Shown: positions 22,300-34,646 of the stretch, piece after piece
How positions within the stretch are numbered: the stretch's first letter is position 1
Layout: each line of letters opens with the position of its first letter
Assembly: GCF_026213295.1 (NCBI RefSeq)
Contig: NC_079426.1
Span: 25,207,079-25,271,078 of the forward strand
Direction: 5' to 3'
DNA from: Gadus chalcogrammus
Lineage: Eukaryota; Chordata; Actinopteri; Gadiformes; Gadidae
Length of the DNA: 64,000 nt
Made by a program: the position numbers and the translations under genes
The notes under the pieces: model-generated
The model's database searches: none
What the model was told of the DNA's origin: nothing
Seen by the model: only the letters and a program-made list of their open reading frames with translations

Positions 22300-24026
22300 T
22301 TGCCTTTTAATCTCCAACTCCACCTCCGCCTCTCAGTCTCTTGTCCATCAAAAGGCGGTGCTCATCAGTGAGACTAGGAGTACTGGTGAGTGCTACCCTT
22401 TTCAAGTCCTCCTCGATCCTGCTTCCTGTTACTCTAGAGTGGGCTGGTCAGCAGCAACCACTCACCGTTCTCATTGACTCTGGGGCTGATGAGAATTTCA
22501 TTGACACTAAACTAGCTTTTTACAATTGAGACTGCAAATTCCTCCTTTAGATTCACCCCTAGTGGCCAATGCCTTGAATGGTAGGAAGCTTGCTGATATT
22601 ACCCATGTGTTTGCTCCTGTGTCTCTTCTAGTTTCTGTTAACCATCGTGAACAGATCCAGCTCCACATATTGAGTCCCCTCACGCTCCCGTAGTCCTTGG
22701 TCATCCCTGGTTGAAGAAACATAACCCTCAAATAGACTGGGTCAGCAACAAGGTTCTGGGCTGGAGCCCATCCTGTTTGTCACTCTGCCTCTGCCAAGCT
22801 CATTTCCCTTTCCCTGCAGTGGTGGACCCCCTGGTGAATTCCCTGATCTGCCGTTCCCTCTGCGTACATGGACCTCGAGGCCGTATTTAGTAAATCCTGC
22901 ACCATTGCCCTTCCCCCTCTCCCTCATCTCCCATGTGATTGTGGCATCAACCTCCTGCCAGGTAAGGCGCCACCTAGGGGCCGACTCTACTCGCTCCCCC
23001 GACCTGAATATGGGTCCTTGGAGTAGTATATCAGGGTTCATTGACCAGCGGCATAATTCACCCCTCATCCTCGCCTGCGGGGGCAGGATTATTTTTCGTT
23101 GCTAAGAAGGATGGCTCCCTTCGTCCATGTATTGATTATCGTGGTCTCAATGACATCACAGTTAAAGACCGGTACCCTCTTCCCCTCATGTCTTCCGCAT
23201 TTGAGCTACTCCATGGGTCGACCATCTTCTCCAAACTGGACCTCCAGAGTGCTTACCACCTGGTTCGGATTTGTGAGGGGGATGAATGGAAGACCGCGTT
23301 CAATACCCCAACAGTTCATTATCGAACTGACGAGTACCTCGTCATGCCATTTGGCCTCACCAATGCCCCAGCTTTTTTCCAGGCACTAGTGAATGACATC
23401 CTGAGAGACATTATAAATAAATGTGTTTTTGTCTATTTAGAAGACATTTAGATTTTTTCTCGCTCCCCTACTGACCATGTTCACCATGTCTGCCAGGTTC
23501 TCCAGCGCCTCCTCGAGAATCAACTCTATGTCAAGGCAGAGAAGTGTGAGTTCCACCGCAGCTCTGTTCCCTTCCTTGGGTATGTTATCTCTGCCGGGGC
23601 CATTGAGATGGATGAACAGAAGGTAAAAGCAGTCATTGACTGGTCCCAACCGACAACCTGCCATGAGCTGCAACGCTTTCTGGGATTTGCCCATTTCTAT
23701 CTGCGATTTATTCAAAACTACAGCGCTCTGGCTGCCCCTCTCACTGCCCTTACCTCGACATCAGTTCAGTTTGTCTGGGCACCTGCTGCGAAGAGAGCTT
23801 TCCAAGATCTAAAGAAGCGGTTTACCTCTGCCCCCATCCTGACGCAGCATGACCCCAACCGCCAGTTCATCGTGGACGTGGACGCGTCAGATGTGGGTGT
23901 TGGAGCCATTCTATCCCAGCGTTCAGCCAAGGATGAGAGGGTACACCCTTGTGCTTTTTTCTCCCATCGACTCACTCCATCGGAGCAAAACTATGATGTC
24001 GGCAATCGAGAATTGCTGGCCGTTAA

Positions 24027-25013
24027 AGGACAATTCCGGTATTTTGAACATTGAGCCCCCTTTCTGGTTTGTTTAGGATGAAATAGAGTGGGTGGCACCG
24101 AAATTTGAACTATTAGTCCTTTCTCGGGTATTTGGCTCATTTTGAATCGCTCCTGCCTGCCTCACAATGGTTGTCTGTGTGCATACACAAACCTGTCAAC
24201 CCAGCAACCCTAAACGTTAGTTTTCAAAAATGTGCAAGCAACCGAGTGGTTAGTGGCATTCGTGAAGTTTAAAAAAAATATATCGGCGCAATATATGGTT
24301 TCTGTCGTGTTTTATTGCACATTTATCGCCAGTTGATTTCAGTTGGAAGACTCATTACTGCACGTTGATATTACTCCGCCGAACCGGAAAGGTGGGCTGG
24401 GAAAATCACATAGAAAATCACTGAAAATGGATTATGAAAGGTGGCTTCTGGAGGACGCACTCGATTTTGAGTTTGACGGCAGAGGATATATTTTTTAACC
24501 AGAATTCACCCAAGAGGAGCTACGTGAGATGGAGGCTAGGGCTACGGAGGCGTCTGAAGCTCCGGCTGAAGCGGTACCCAGGATCACGGGAAATTGATGG
24601 TGTGCCTGTGGGAAGTTCAGACAGATGCCGACGGAAGTCGAAAGTAGGTGCTGCACGGAGTGGGACCTTTTGCGGATGTTTATATGCGGTTGTGAGGTAT
24701 CTGAAAAAATAGTTCCAATTAGCAACTAACACGGATGGAAACCATATATTGCGCCGATATATATTTTTTAAACTTCACGAATGCCACTCACCACTCGGTT
24801 ACTTGCACATTTTTGAAAACGAACGTTTAGGGTTGCTGGGTTGACAGGTTTGTGTATGCACACAGACAACCATTGTGAAGCAGGCAGGAGCGATTCAAAA
24901 TGAGCCAAATACCCGAGAAAGGACTAATAGTTCAAAATTCTGTGTCACCCACTCTATTTCATCCTAAAAAAACCAGAAAGGGGGCTCACTGATCAAAATA
25001 CCGGAATTGTCCT
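24027..25013. mobile_element. TTAA-target palindromic transposon inside gypsy RNase H
   Basis: The ends AGGACAATTCCGGTATTTT are perfect inverted repeats, and the arms match for about 265 bp (24027-24293 and 24748-25013). The target is TTAA on the left (24023-24026) and TTCA, one change, on the right (25014-25017). Removing the element and one target copy restores the reading frame of gypsy RNase H, which fixes the boundaries. TTAA with AGG termini suggests Kolobok. The interior holds a degraded coding stretch. Confidence 0.9.
24427..24711 (+). pseudogene. Cysteine-rich (P2X7-C-terminus-like) ORF inside the TTAA element
   Basis: From an ATG at 24427 the frame reads MDYERWLLEDALDFEFDG, then, after one stop, a glutamate/alanine-rich stretch, then after a second stop WCACGKFRQMPTEVESRCC. 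The pattern WCxCGxxxxMPTExExxCC is that of the cysteine-rich C-terminal domain of P2X7 receptors and of many transposon-borne relatives in fish. Two in-frame stops show decay. The similarity is recognised by eye and not scored. Confidence 0.5.
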
Positions 25014-25465
25014 TTCAGTTGGCTCTAGAGGAGTGGAGCCATTGGCTAGAGGGGACTAATGTTCCATTCCTGGTTTGGACTGATCATAAAAACCTTGAAT
25101 ACATTCACACTGCTAAACGTCTGAATTCCCGCCAAGCCCACTGGTGCCTCTTATTTTCCAGATTCAACTTCTCCCTGTCTTTCCGTCCCGGATGAAAGAA
25201 TGGCAAACCAGATGCCTTCTCCCGGTTCTTTCCTGCCTCAAGTAGCGCAGATTAACTGAGGAATAACCTTCGTGGCCACTGTATTGTTGGGGCAGTCCAG
25301 TGGGACATAGAGTCTCTGGTGCGCTCCGCCCAACCAGACAATGCTGCACCCAGTCAGTGCCCTGTCAACAGCCTGTTTGTCACTGTGTCCCTCCGTTCCC
25401 AGGTCTTGCAGTGGGGTCATTCATCCCGGCTCTTCTGCCATCCTGGAGCTAATCACACCCGCAAC

Positions 25466-25943
25466 CGAGAGACAACAAAGCCGAATGGTATTCGCGAATA
25501 CACACTATTGAATGACACCCGTACAGCTCCTTATATCCCCAATCCTTACACAATACAAAGTTGGACTTTCATCAAATATTGATGTGCATAGAATGTTTTT
25601 CTGGGTCATACTGTGTGGATGTCAGCATATTCTCATGTCTTCTGGGTCCCAATGTGACCTTAGAACATATATTATCCTTATACAAACAGAGACGATGCAC
25701 ACGTGTAAATGTAAGCATTGTCTTCAGAGAGTACATCAGATGGGAATAGACTGGACCCACTCACTGGTGTGCCACATTGCACATCAGATGGGAATAGATT
25801 GGACCCACTCACTGGTGCCACATGGCACATAACATCTAGGCTAAAGGTGATCAGCTCTTTTCCACTATTAAAGTATCTATATGATATGTAGGCCTAATAA
25901 TAATCATAGTTTAACATAAAATGTAAGGTTAATTTCTACCACA
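25466..25943 (-). repeat. ERV2 3' LTR
   Basis: On the minus strand the LTR starts TGTGGTAGAAATTAACC at 25943, directly after a polypurine tract. It contains two ~48-bp tandem units (25738-25830), a GATATAAGG TATA-like box near 25535, and merges with gypsy sequence at about 25465. Its first ~138 bp are 99% identical to 47178-47315. Its outer boundary is not exactly defined. Confidence 0.75.
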
Positions 25944-25958
25944 TATCCCCCCTTTGAG
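25944..25958 (-). promoter_or_regulatory. ERV2 polypurine tract
   Basis: On the minus strand CTCAAAGGGGGGATA lies directly before the TGTGG start of the LTR. This is the retroviral plus-strand primer and fixes the orientation. Confidence 0.8.
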
Positions 25959-26820
25959 GCTTGCCCAAGCCTCAATAAAAGAAAACAATAATACCATCTC
26001 TATTACTTAAATTGTCCCATGTCCCCTTTATCTATTAATTAGTCTATGAGATTATGTGCCGGCGATTGGATCAGAATAGCACCACATCTGGCTACCTAGA
26101 AAAAACACCGCTAATCTAAAGCAGGGGTTTCAACCTGCATCCAGGAATTGAAACCTGGTGATGAAAAAGATTGCCAAATGTGGTGAATTATGTCCAATAT
26201 TTTTGACTCCCCCAAAGTATTCATAAAAAGATCAAAAAACCTTTCTAAACATAACACCACAATGTTCCGACATTCAGAATACAACCAAATCAAAATGTGT
26301 ACCTAAAATACCCTCATAAAAATCATAAAAATCATGACAATATGTTTTCAGCATGCATTGAAAAACACAATTTTTCAAAAATATGTGACATAATAATAAA
26401 CTAAAAATGTATAATTTTTAAAATATGCGTCATGATAATGTACCCAAACATGGACATTTCAGCATTTGAAATCTTGAGATTGTCTGCAGGTTTGCACGGA
26501 TCTGAATGGCTCAGGTGATCTTCATGTATTGGTGCGCAGGATACAGGTGGGGGGTTTTGGACAAGGTCATAGATGTTGCTCCTGTTGGCTGAAATCAAGC
26601 CTTGTAGATCACGAGGCCGGCTCACATGAAGAGGTCACTAGCACATCACGTGAGCCTCCACCTAGTGTTTGATATATCACAGTCCGTAATCCTCTTTGGC
26701 AAGGGCATATGTCCCCAACCGTCCAGTAGGATCGGGTCGGGCCTCTGTTGGATCCTCATTTGTGTTCACAGGTTCAACTGGATCTCCATGTATTCTTGGA
26801 TGACACCTGGTGCTCCTTGA
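25959..26820. other. ERV2 3' internal region, decayed
   Basis: Lies between the Env TM fragment and the 3' LTR. No intact frame; probably the degraded Env cytoplasmic end and 3' untranslated sequence. Confidence 0.4.
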
Positions 26821-26829
26821 GTGCTCACT

Positions 26830-27020
26830 GCTTACAGGCTCTCCATCCGTCCTGAGAAGGGGTTATTAATTACGGAGTTCTCTGCCAACTCTAATCTGAG
26901 GCACTATAATCCTTCCAGCGCCCTGGCCACCGACCCATCCGGAGCTGTGTTGTTGGGGATAAAAGCACAACATGTCGCCCCTATCATCCCACACACCCCT
27001 CTTAGTTCTGCCAATGCATA
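26830..27020 (-). pseudogene. ERV2 Env transmembrane-subunit fragment
   Basis: The minus strand reads through the hallmark region of a gamma/epsilon-type retroviral TM subunit: a CX6CC motif (CGMIGATCC), followed by an asparagine-rich PNNTAPDGS stretch. A stop comes 8 residues after that, and further stops follow, so the fragment is dead. The fusion peptide and membrane anchor are not recognisable. The protein would normally mediate virus-cell fusion; nothing here is functional. Confidence 0.75.
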
Positions 27021-27640
27021 ACCAAGACTAGCTTAATTTGATAGTTCATTCGGGAGGTGGCATTTAATTGTTCTGATAGTCCTTCTGCTGTATCCATGGT
27101 AAATTTGATAAAACGTTGCTGATTTTATATAAATTATACAATCAATATTTTTGTGAATGGTTGAACACAAAAACAGAATTCATTCAAACCCCTGCCACTA
27201 TTTGATTGCATCATGTGGCTGTTACTCCTTGCTTGGCGGACGTAGTTTGTAGGCTCCGGGTGTGCCTGCATCTGGCTCTGGAACTTTGCGTTTCTATTGT
27301 AGAAATACATACTCATGTACAGCAGTTAGTTGTTCAAAAACATATTTCCTTTGATTCTATTTTTAATTGTTCGAATGGAAGTCCCTTATGGGGCCCTTGA
27401 AATGTAAGTGCAAGCACGAATCTAACCGTAAGTTAGCTGTGTCATTCTATTAGCTTGTATGTGATAACTCAGTATTGCTATAGATATTGATTGATGTCTA
27501 ATTGATATCTCTCAGAGAGATACAAGGTACTCACCTTGCTTCTGGAAACATTGGACCCGAAATATGTATGTGTTTTAAATATGTTTGTATTATAATTGAT
27601 AATGCCTCATTTGCATTCCTTCTTAAATGTTTTATGTGTG
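27021..27640. other. No gene recognised
   Basis: Upstream Env region of ERV2 by position; no readable retroviral frame. Confidence 0.3.
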
Positions 27641-27643
27641 TAT

Positions 27644-27645
27644 AG

Positions 27646-27683
<38 letters not shown>

Positions 27684-27703
27684 GTGTGTATATGTGTATA
27701 TAG

Positions 27704-27767
<64 letters not shown>

Positions 27768-27793
27768 GTACATGTGTGTATATGTGTATATAG

Positions 27794-27832
<39 letters not shown>
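27644..27832. repeat. (TG)n microsatellite with TATA interruptions
   Basis: Three TG blocks separated by short GTATATGTGTATATAGATG spacers. Confidence 0.97.
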
Positions 27833-27836
<4 letters not shown>

Positions 27837-27864
27837 CGCCTAACTATCCAACAGTGGACTTCGG

Positions 27865-29760
27865 CGTCGTAACACCTTCACCAACAGGGGACCTCCGAGC
27901 CAAGAGGGGACATTTTTCAGGTCCCCTTTTGGTCATGCCTTAAATCAACCTAAAAACATGCCTAAAATATTTTGACGCATTTTCTCAACTTTTGCCAAGA
28001 GGGGACCTGAAAGTGTGTGAGTGTTTAGTCCATACTCTATAGCGCCTCTGCTGGCCAGAGCTTGATTTTCAACGACCAATCCACACACGTCGCTTCAAAC
28101 ACTCCTCTATTGTGTGAACGACCTGCAGCCGTTCACACGTCTGTCAGAGTGTAGAGGGCTGTTAAACAGACTACTTAGTAAAGTCTCTTCAAACATGCAA
28201 TCACAAAGAGAACCAGTCTCTTGAAACATGCAAACAACAAACAAACATAGTGTATTTTTCTAACAAAATGTAACTGCTCAGCTTTAAAAGTTCCATACTT
28301 TTTTTGTATGTAATGACAGGGGTCCACTGTTGGATAGCATGGAGCGACATTCACACTCCTGGTTTTATGAAAAGAGGAAATAACTATATATACTGTAAGG
28401 GAAAGATAGAGATCTCAACTAATGTAATAATCATTTGTCAAACTTGATTTGTTAGTGTGTTTTTAGGAATAGAATAGTCTAACAAAAACCTATCTATTCA
28501 TTTGTATCAATAAAAATGATAAACAAATACAATTAAAATACAATATAAGGGTCTAGACCTTTGAAATTGTTCGATCCTCAAATAAGCCTTAATTTACCAT
28601 TTTACAATGTACTTCAGTCCCCAATCTATTTTTAAAGAAATGCATTTGAATTGTTGATTTGCATCACAGAAAGTGGTCCACACTTGTACTGTATGGAATG
28701 ACAGGGGTCCACTGTTGGCTGATGCATAATGACAGAAGTTCCCTCTTAGATAGCATAGAGTGACATTCACACTCCAACATGGATGAGTAAAAAAATAAAT
28801 AAGCTAAATGGATAGTTCTTAAGAGGTAATAACAATCTAAATATGATATATATATATATATATATATTCAAATATATATGTATACATATATATTGTGTTA
28901 TTTTGCAAGTAAAGTTGCCCCAACAATGTTGTAATTGTGGCTTGTCATGAACCCAAATTTCTAAACTTAATAAAGTTTTTATTTCTTTACAACTACAAAC
29001 TTGTGTGCTTAGTCTACGGTTAAAGGAATGCATTTTATCTGTTGATTTGCATAACATAAGTTTTTCTAATGACAGGGGTCCACTGTTGGCTAGGACAAAA
29101 TGACACAAGTCCCTTCTTAGATAGCATGGAGCGACATTCACACTCCTGCTTTTATGAAAAGAGGAATTAACTATATATACTGTAAGGGGAAGATAGTAAT
29201 CTCAACTAATGTAATAATAATTTGTCCAACTTGATTTGTTAGTGTGTTTTTAGGAACAGAATAGTCTAACAAAAACCTATCTATTCATTTGTATCAATAA
29301 AAATGATTAACAAATAAAATTAAAATACAATATAAGGCTCTAGATCTTTGAAATTGTTCAATCCCCAAATTAGCCTTAATTTACCATTTTACAATGTACT
29401 TCAGTCCCCAATCTATTTTTAAAGAAATGCATTTGAATTGTTGATTTGCATCACAGAAAATGGTCCACACTTGTACTGTATGGAATGACAGGGGTCCACT
29501 GTTGGCTGATGCATAATGACAGAAGTTCCCTCTTAGATAGCATAGAGTGACATTCACACTCCAACATGGATGAGTAAAATAATAAATAAGCAAAATGGAT
29601 AGTTCTTAAGAGATAATAACAATCTGAATATGATATATTTAGATTGTTATTATGATATATTTATATTGGCTATTACAAAATGACACAAGTCCCTTCTTAG
29701 ATAGCACGGAGCGACATTCACACTCCTGCTTTTATGAAAGAGGAAATAACTATATATACT
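27865..29760. repeat. GTCCCC-family repeat, left cluster with ~770-bp duplication
   Basis: Starts with CACCAACAGGGGACC and CCAAGAGGGGAC. The stretch 28317-28880 is repeated at 29085-29640 with over 90% identity by eye, including a block GTCCACTGTTGGCTGATGCA and the phrase GAGCGACATTCACACTCC. A third partial block is at 29665-29760. The units recur at 38740-41850. No coding sequence; family unknown. Confidence 0.7.
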
Positions 29761-30142
29761 CAATGTTACTATGTTTTTCTAACAGAATCTTAGGGCTCAG
29801 CTTTAATGGATTGCTTAACCATTGTCAATTATGAAACTGTATTAAATAAAGGGCTACCCAGAAGGCAAAGAACCAGTCAGCTAGAGGATGGCTAAATAAT
29901 CATTCATGTCTCTCTACATATTTTTAAGAACAGTTGAGTGACCAGCAACCATGCACTTCACAGATCCTAACTTTAAGCTTAAATTGTGGTGAGTGCTGCC
30001 TCTGAGAAGTGAGAAACTTAGAGCGGGGGAGGGTTGTTGCTCTCGTCTCGTATCGTGATGGGGGATGGTTACCTGAGTTGACGATGGTCGTTAGGCCTTT
30101 CTACAGTGAGTTTCAAGGTTGCTAATTTGCCTCTGGCAATGC
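29761..30142. other. No gene recognised; hAT-like end at 29995-30040
   Basis: The stretch GAGAAGTGAG...CGGGGGAGGGTTGTTG also occurs at 37727-37755, at the end of a hAT element. Confidence 0.4.
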
Positions 30143-30146
30143 AACT

Positions 30147-30806
30147 TGTCGTGGCAATTTCTCTATTAGATATTGCGTCTGAGACAGATGAGATCTTTAG
30201 ATGCAAAAAAGCACACAATACTTGTAGGCAATTGCTGGTCGCATATATTTGTATTAAAAGTATGAACAAAGATACATCACAACATGCATCAACAAACAAC
30301 ATAACAGGCATACATTACAATAATCTGAGGCCCCAGATGGGAGCTTCTCTTTGCGTGTTACTTCATTCTCTGAAGGTACGCTGGGGAGAAGTCCACCGAG
30401 TCTTCCAATCGATGAGTTCTTATTCGTTTGGGTTTATTAGGGGGTGGTCCCCCAATACCAAAAGCCTTTGTGTACCAGATGGTTATCTTTACAACTGCAG
30501 CTGTGGGGAATGCCATTGGAGGGGGTAGCGGCCGTGTCATCTAAACCCCTGGCTTGGTTGACGCTAGCCAGGGGGTCGAGAAAACAGGCCCACACATCAG
30601 AGGATTGCATGGAGGGTGATTTACATGCCACGAAAACACAGGAACAGGCAGGCAATAAAAATGTATCACTCAACCCTTGACGGTTTACACTTTAAATGAC
30701 CCGCATGGAGTAGAACGTAGGCCCTATATTAAATTACACAGAATAACAACAAACCTTAAATTCATACATAGACCAAAACAATACAACATGTAGATTTTCC
30801 ATCACA
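30147..30806 (-). repeat. ERV1 3' LTR
   Basis: 660 bp, TG...CA on either strand (TGTCGTGG to CATCACA on plus). Identical by eye to 34668-35327. Confidence 0.95.
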
Positions 30807-30818
30807 ATCCCCCCTTTG
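30807..30818 (-). promoter_or_regulatory. ERV1 polypurine tract
   Basis: The minus strand reads CAAAGGGGGGAT immediately before the TGTGATGG start of the 3' LTR. Confidence 0.9.
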
Positions 30819-32500
30819 ATTATTTTATAATCACAAATTCAAAAATCTATCATGTCCGACCATCAGCACTTCTCCGCTTTTATAGGAGGTTGTTCAGACT
30901 ATTTATACCACCGTTCGCTTTTACAGAAGGTAGCATAAAATCACCTAACATCACAATCAAGTCATCTGTTTCCATATATTCAAAAGTCATAAAAATAAAA
31001 ACAGAAAAGAAAACCAAAACAAAGAAACAAGGCTACCTTTTAAAAACATTTCTAAACAAAAATATTCTTATTTAATGTGTCCTTAATGCTGCTTCCGTGA
31101 TACTAACACATGAGTAGTTGGCAAGCACTTAATGTTTACTACTCTAAACATTAATTGTCAATCCAGTCAGCATTAATAACACACAGTATAACCCAACATT
31201 TAAACGGTATTCCTCTTCTCTTTCCCATTGTCCTTCATGATGTCTCTGAGGGACCTACATGGGGTTTGTTTAATATTTTTTTTTTTAGTAATTATTTCCT
31301 TTGGTTTGCTTTAGTATACCCAAGGTTGTTGTTCAAGGTTGTTGTTGTGGGCTCCCCATCCCCCCTCTTGACGCATGGACTTACCCATGCGTCAATTTAC
31401 CATAATAAGGGAAAGCCCAGGCCTGTAAGCATGGCTTTCTGTTGCGAGCGCACCAAAAACCCTCTACTTTAATTCTGAAAAAAAAAACATTTCTTTAACT
31501 TTCAACTTTTCTACTTGTCTTTGATCCTTCAAACTACTTTTCCTAATAACTTTCAAACCTTTCAGATATACTTCTTAGAAACTATCACACACTCATATAG
31601 ACAGTATTGCTGTGTCTAGTGTGATACTTTCCGTACACTGCTCTTCTCTCCCTCCGCCTGGACACGCCTCCACCTCTCTCTCTGCTTCCTGCCTCTCATC
31701 CGCATCCCGGGCTGTCCTTTGAAGTGCCTGTCCCCACGTCTCTCCCGTCTCTGAGACCCTCCTTTGTCTCAATGTTCAGGCCACTTCAATGTGGCTACAC
31801 AGGCACCATGGAGGCCACCACTCTGGTGCTGTTGGTCCTGCTGGACTGTCTCCTTGTGTCGTCCAGCAGACCGTTCCGTAGCTCTTCAGGTGGGCCTCCC
31901 ATGGTCTGTAACTTCATAAAGTCTGATGCAAAGGAGTTGTGACGTGGGGTATTTGCACTGTATTGGGCCACTGGTCGGGCTGAAAGCAGGAGAAGGAGGA
32001 GCGTTGTCCAGGTCCGGATCTATTTGAACAAAACTTGATGTAGATGGGTTATCTCTCTCCCCACCCCTTTCCTTATCTTGTCTTGCCTTACGTTCTTATC
32101 TATCTCTTCTCCTTCCATAACACATACTTCTTCCAATCTGTCTCATACGTTCATTAATTCACCTTCTTGCCATTTGGCCATAAAACATTAACAAAATATC
32201 ATAATATAAAAATCTGCATTTTTCAATATTAGGCAATACACTTCTGTTGTCAGTGGGGGTCAGTCGGGGTTAGTCTGGGTCAGTTGGGGTCATGTCATGG
32301 CTGTGTGATATGGTTGACCATTAAATTGGTTTTGATAGATTGTAAAAATCGAGTATCCACTGTCTACAATAGCCCGTTGTTTAAAATAACCATATCTAAT
32401 ATTAAATTTAGCTGATTAGCTCGCTTAAAGCTGGTGAGAACCATACAACAATCATTTGGTTGGTTGTGTTATGTGTTATGGTGCTCATACCTGCTCCTTG
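30819..32500. other. ERV1 region replacing pol and env; origin unknown
   Basis: No retroviral domain is readable on the minus strand in any frame. The plus strand carries a short signal-peptide-like frame (31808-31942). The remainder is AT-rich. It lies fully within the LTR pair, so it was part of the integrated unit or inserted later. Confidence 0.5.
31808..31942 (+). other. Signal-peptide-like ORF, antisense inside ERV1
   Basis: From the ATG at 31808 the frame reads MEATTLVLLVLLDCLLVSSS, a strong signal-peptide pattern, then RPFRSSSGGPPMVCNFIKS and a stop after 44 residues. A TCAGGTGGGC string after the signal region could be a splice donor. No family recognised. It might be a captured host first exon or chance. 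Confidence 0.25.
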
Positions 32501-32524
32501 GACCTGGTCTGCTCCGGCGTCCCG

Positions 32525-34083
32525 TCAATGCGAAATCCCCCCTTCACCTCTGCCTCTTGGATGATTCACAGTCACTTCACGGGAAGGTGCGGTTTCCCAG
32601 CCGTCCGCTTCATCGTTTTCCTCATTTCTAATGGGACAATCTTTTAACCAATGATCCTTGGAGCCACAATACAAACAGTCCCGGTTGATTACTCCACGGG
32701 ACTTTCTCTCTTCTGGCCGATCGGTTCCTTGGTCTTTGTTGCGACGGGTTGGCTTAGGATTCTCCAGGGCCTCCAGTTGGGCGAGCTGGAGCTTCTTGGT
32801 TCTCTCTTCTTTTCTATTCTTCTCGAACTTTTCTTTCTTCATGAAGAGATTTTCTGCGTGGGTTGCGTGACTTATAATCAAATCAAGTCTGGCGGTACGC
32901 CACCCAATGCAGTGTGTCTCTATGAATTCCGATATTTTGTCGTCCAACGCATCCAGGAAGGCCGCGGTGAGATTTTCTTCGTACGGAGTCTGAACCACCC
33001 GGTCGGTTGGTACAGGCACTCCCCCGTGGATCTTGAACACCTTTTCGACGCGGTCCATCAAGTCAGCCACCGTCTCGCCTTCTGTTTGTTTGATCTTTCG
33101 AATAGCGGTCCAATCTCTAACCATGGGGAACGCCCCCCTGGCCCGTTCACACAGTCCCTCTACCAGCCGGCGGTACACGGACCCTTGATCCCAATTGAAC
33201 ATTAAATCCGCTTCGTCCCTCCCGGGCATGTCGCCTTGGATCCGACCCCACCTTAGGGTCAGTCTGTACGCACAGAGTTGGCGAACTTCGCTGATGGAGG
33301 CTTTGTGTTGTTGGACCAACTCTTGAAGGGCTGTGGCGAAGGCAGCCCCCCCCCACTACAGATGGGTCTGGGAGCCATTCCGCTATGTCCTTAATGTCAC
33401 TGGGTCTCCATGCACGGAAAACGTATGCTGGACTGCCATCCTGGGGGTTCAGTACTTCGATCATGGGGAATTGTCCATTCATCACGTCCCCGTGTTGAGT
33501 AGTTGGGGAGAACGCCATTCCCTGGTTTCTCAAGCGGCTGGCGACGGGCTCCCGCTTGGTCGGTGTGTCCGTCGCCTGCTGTGGAGCATTCCTCTGGCTA
33601 CGAGTTGCAGGCCTATCTCCTGCCGTGCTGCAATCGGGTGCTTTCTCCTCATCTTTGAGGTCAGGGTAGAGATTGTCCGATGATGCAGCTTCAGGGGCGT
33701 TGTCATACGGAGGGAGGAGAAGGGGGATTCGCACGCGGTCCGCCGGTGCAGTCCAGGTCCGGGTCTATATCTCGGGTGACATTGAGATTAAAAATCCCTA
33801 CACTCTCTACGCTCTCTGTCCCTGGCTGATTTTTTTTTTTATCCTGGCCCTCTCTTTCCCACAAATAAAACGCACACCAACATAGTTTGGAACTTTTCTT
33901 TTTCATTTCTGATTCCAACAATCGTCTCTCTAACTCCTGTAATCGTTTTAAGCTAAAACTCCCCATTTCAGGAAAGCCCAGTTTGCACCAATATTTTAAA
34001 CCCTCCAGAGCCGCTTCACCATGCTTCTCCAACATCACCTTCGCAGGTCCCGTTATCTCCGTTTTTCCAGATTTGTTCCCCAT
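32525..34083 (-). pseudogene. ERV1 gag (MA, CA, NC), two frame breaks
   Basis: Translation begins MGNKSGKTEITG with a glycine at position 2, the usual myristoylation site of retroviral matrix. The first frame (34083-33703) covers matrix; a second (33734-33147) covers the proline/acid-rich linker and the capsid start NGQFPMIEVLNPQDG; a third (33319-32525) covers the rest of capsid and nucleocapsid, with one CCHC zinc knuckle (CLYCGSKDHWLKDC). The second frame change falls at a run of about nine C (33346-33354), so it could be a replication slip or an assembly error. The frame ends at a stop with no pol after it. Confidence 0.88.
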
Positions 34084-34646
34084 ATTTTAGATCCTTTTAC
34101 ACTAGTTATTATTTTACAAATTATCTAATATCGCCGAAACCTCCTTGTTACTACACACATATACATATATTTATTAATGAATACCTATTATTATTATTTA
34201 TATATATATGTGACCCCAACAGCGCATAACGGGTTTCCCTTTACCGTTTTGACAGACCCTCCTGCCCTTTCTGTTACATATATAACATATAGTTCATATA
34301 TTGACGGAACTTCACCGGAGTTGCTTTACCGTATGTTCCTATAACAAAGTTCGAACGTGGCCGATTTGTTCGAATATACGTTTTGAAAACAGTATATACC
34401 GTTTTAGTAACGGATTTTTTTGTAGCTTAAAGGTATTTTCAAGCTACAGAAGTATTGAGATCTCACCTGCTCGAATTCTTTTGTTTCCTTCTGGATACCG
34501 TACTGAAGAAGCCTTAGTTTATCCCCCACAGGCACTCTCTCCTCGACCCCATTAGTCTGGTTACAGTCACCTGGAGGCGGGGTAGAGCTTTGGGACCGAC
34601 TCGGACCTGTTTTGGAGCGATATTTCGTGGAATCTTCAGGTTAGAT

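Larger units (their letters stand above)
22330..25465 (+). pseudogene. Ty3/gypsy pol remnant (protease, RT, RNase H, integrase start)
   Basis: The plus strand carries, in order, a protease (LTVLIDSGADENFID, 22465-22512), reverse transcriptase (23041-23450, with [16 protein letters not shown] and the block [13 protein letters not shown]), RNase H (23600-24022 and 25018-25195, with [14 protein letters not shown] and [19 protein letters not shown]) and the zinc-binding start of integrase (VLQWGHSSRLFCHPG, near 25405-25450). The RT catalytic box reads YLED instead of YxDD and is followed at once by a stop (23449-23451). Several frame changes and stops confirm it is dead. RNase H is split by the transposon at 24027-25013. 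LTRs are not seen; the right side is cut by retroviral LTR sequence at about 25465. Confidence 0.85.
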
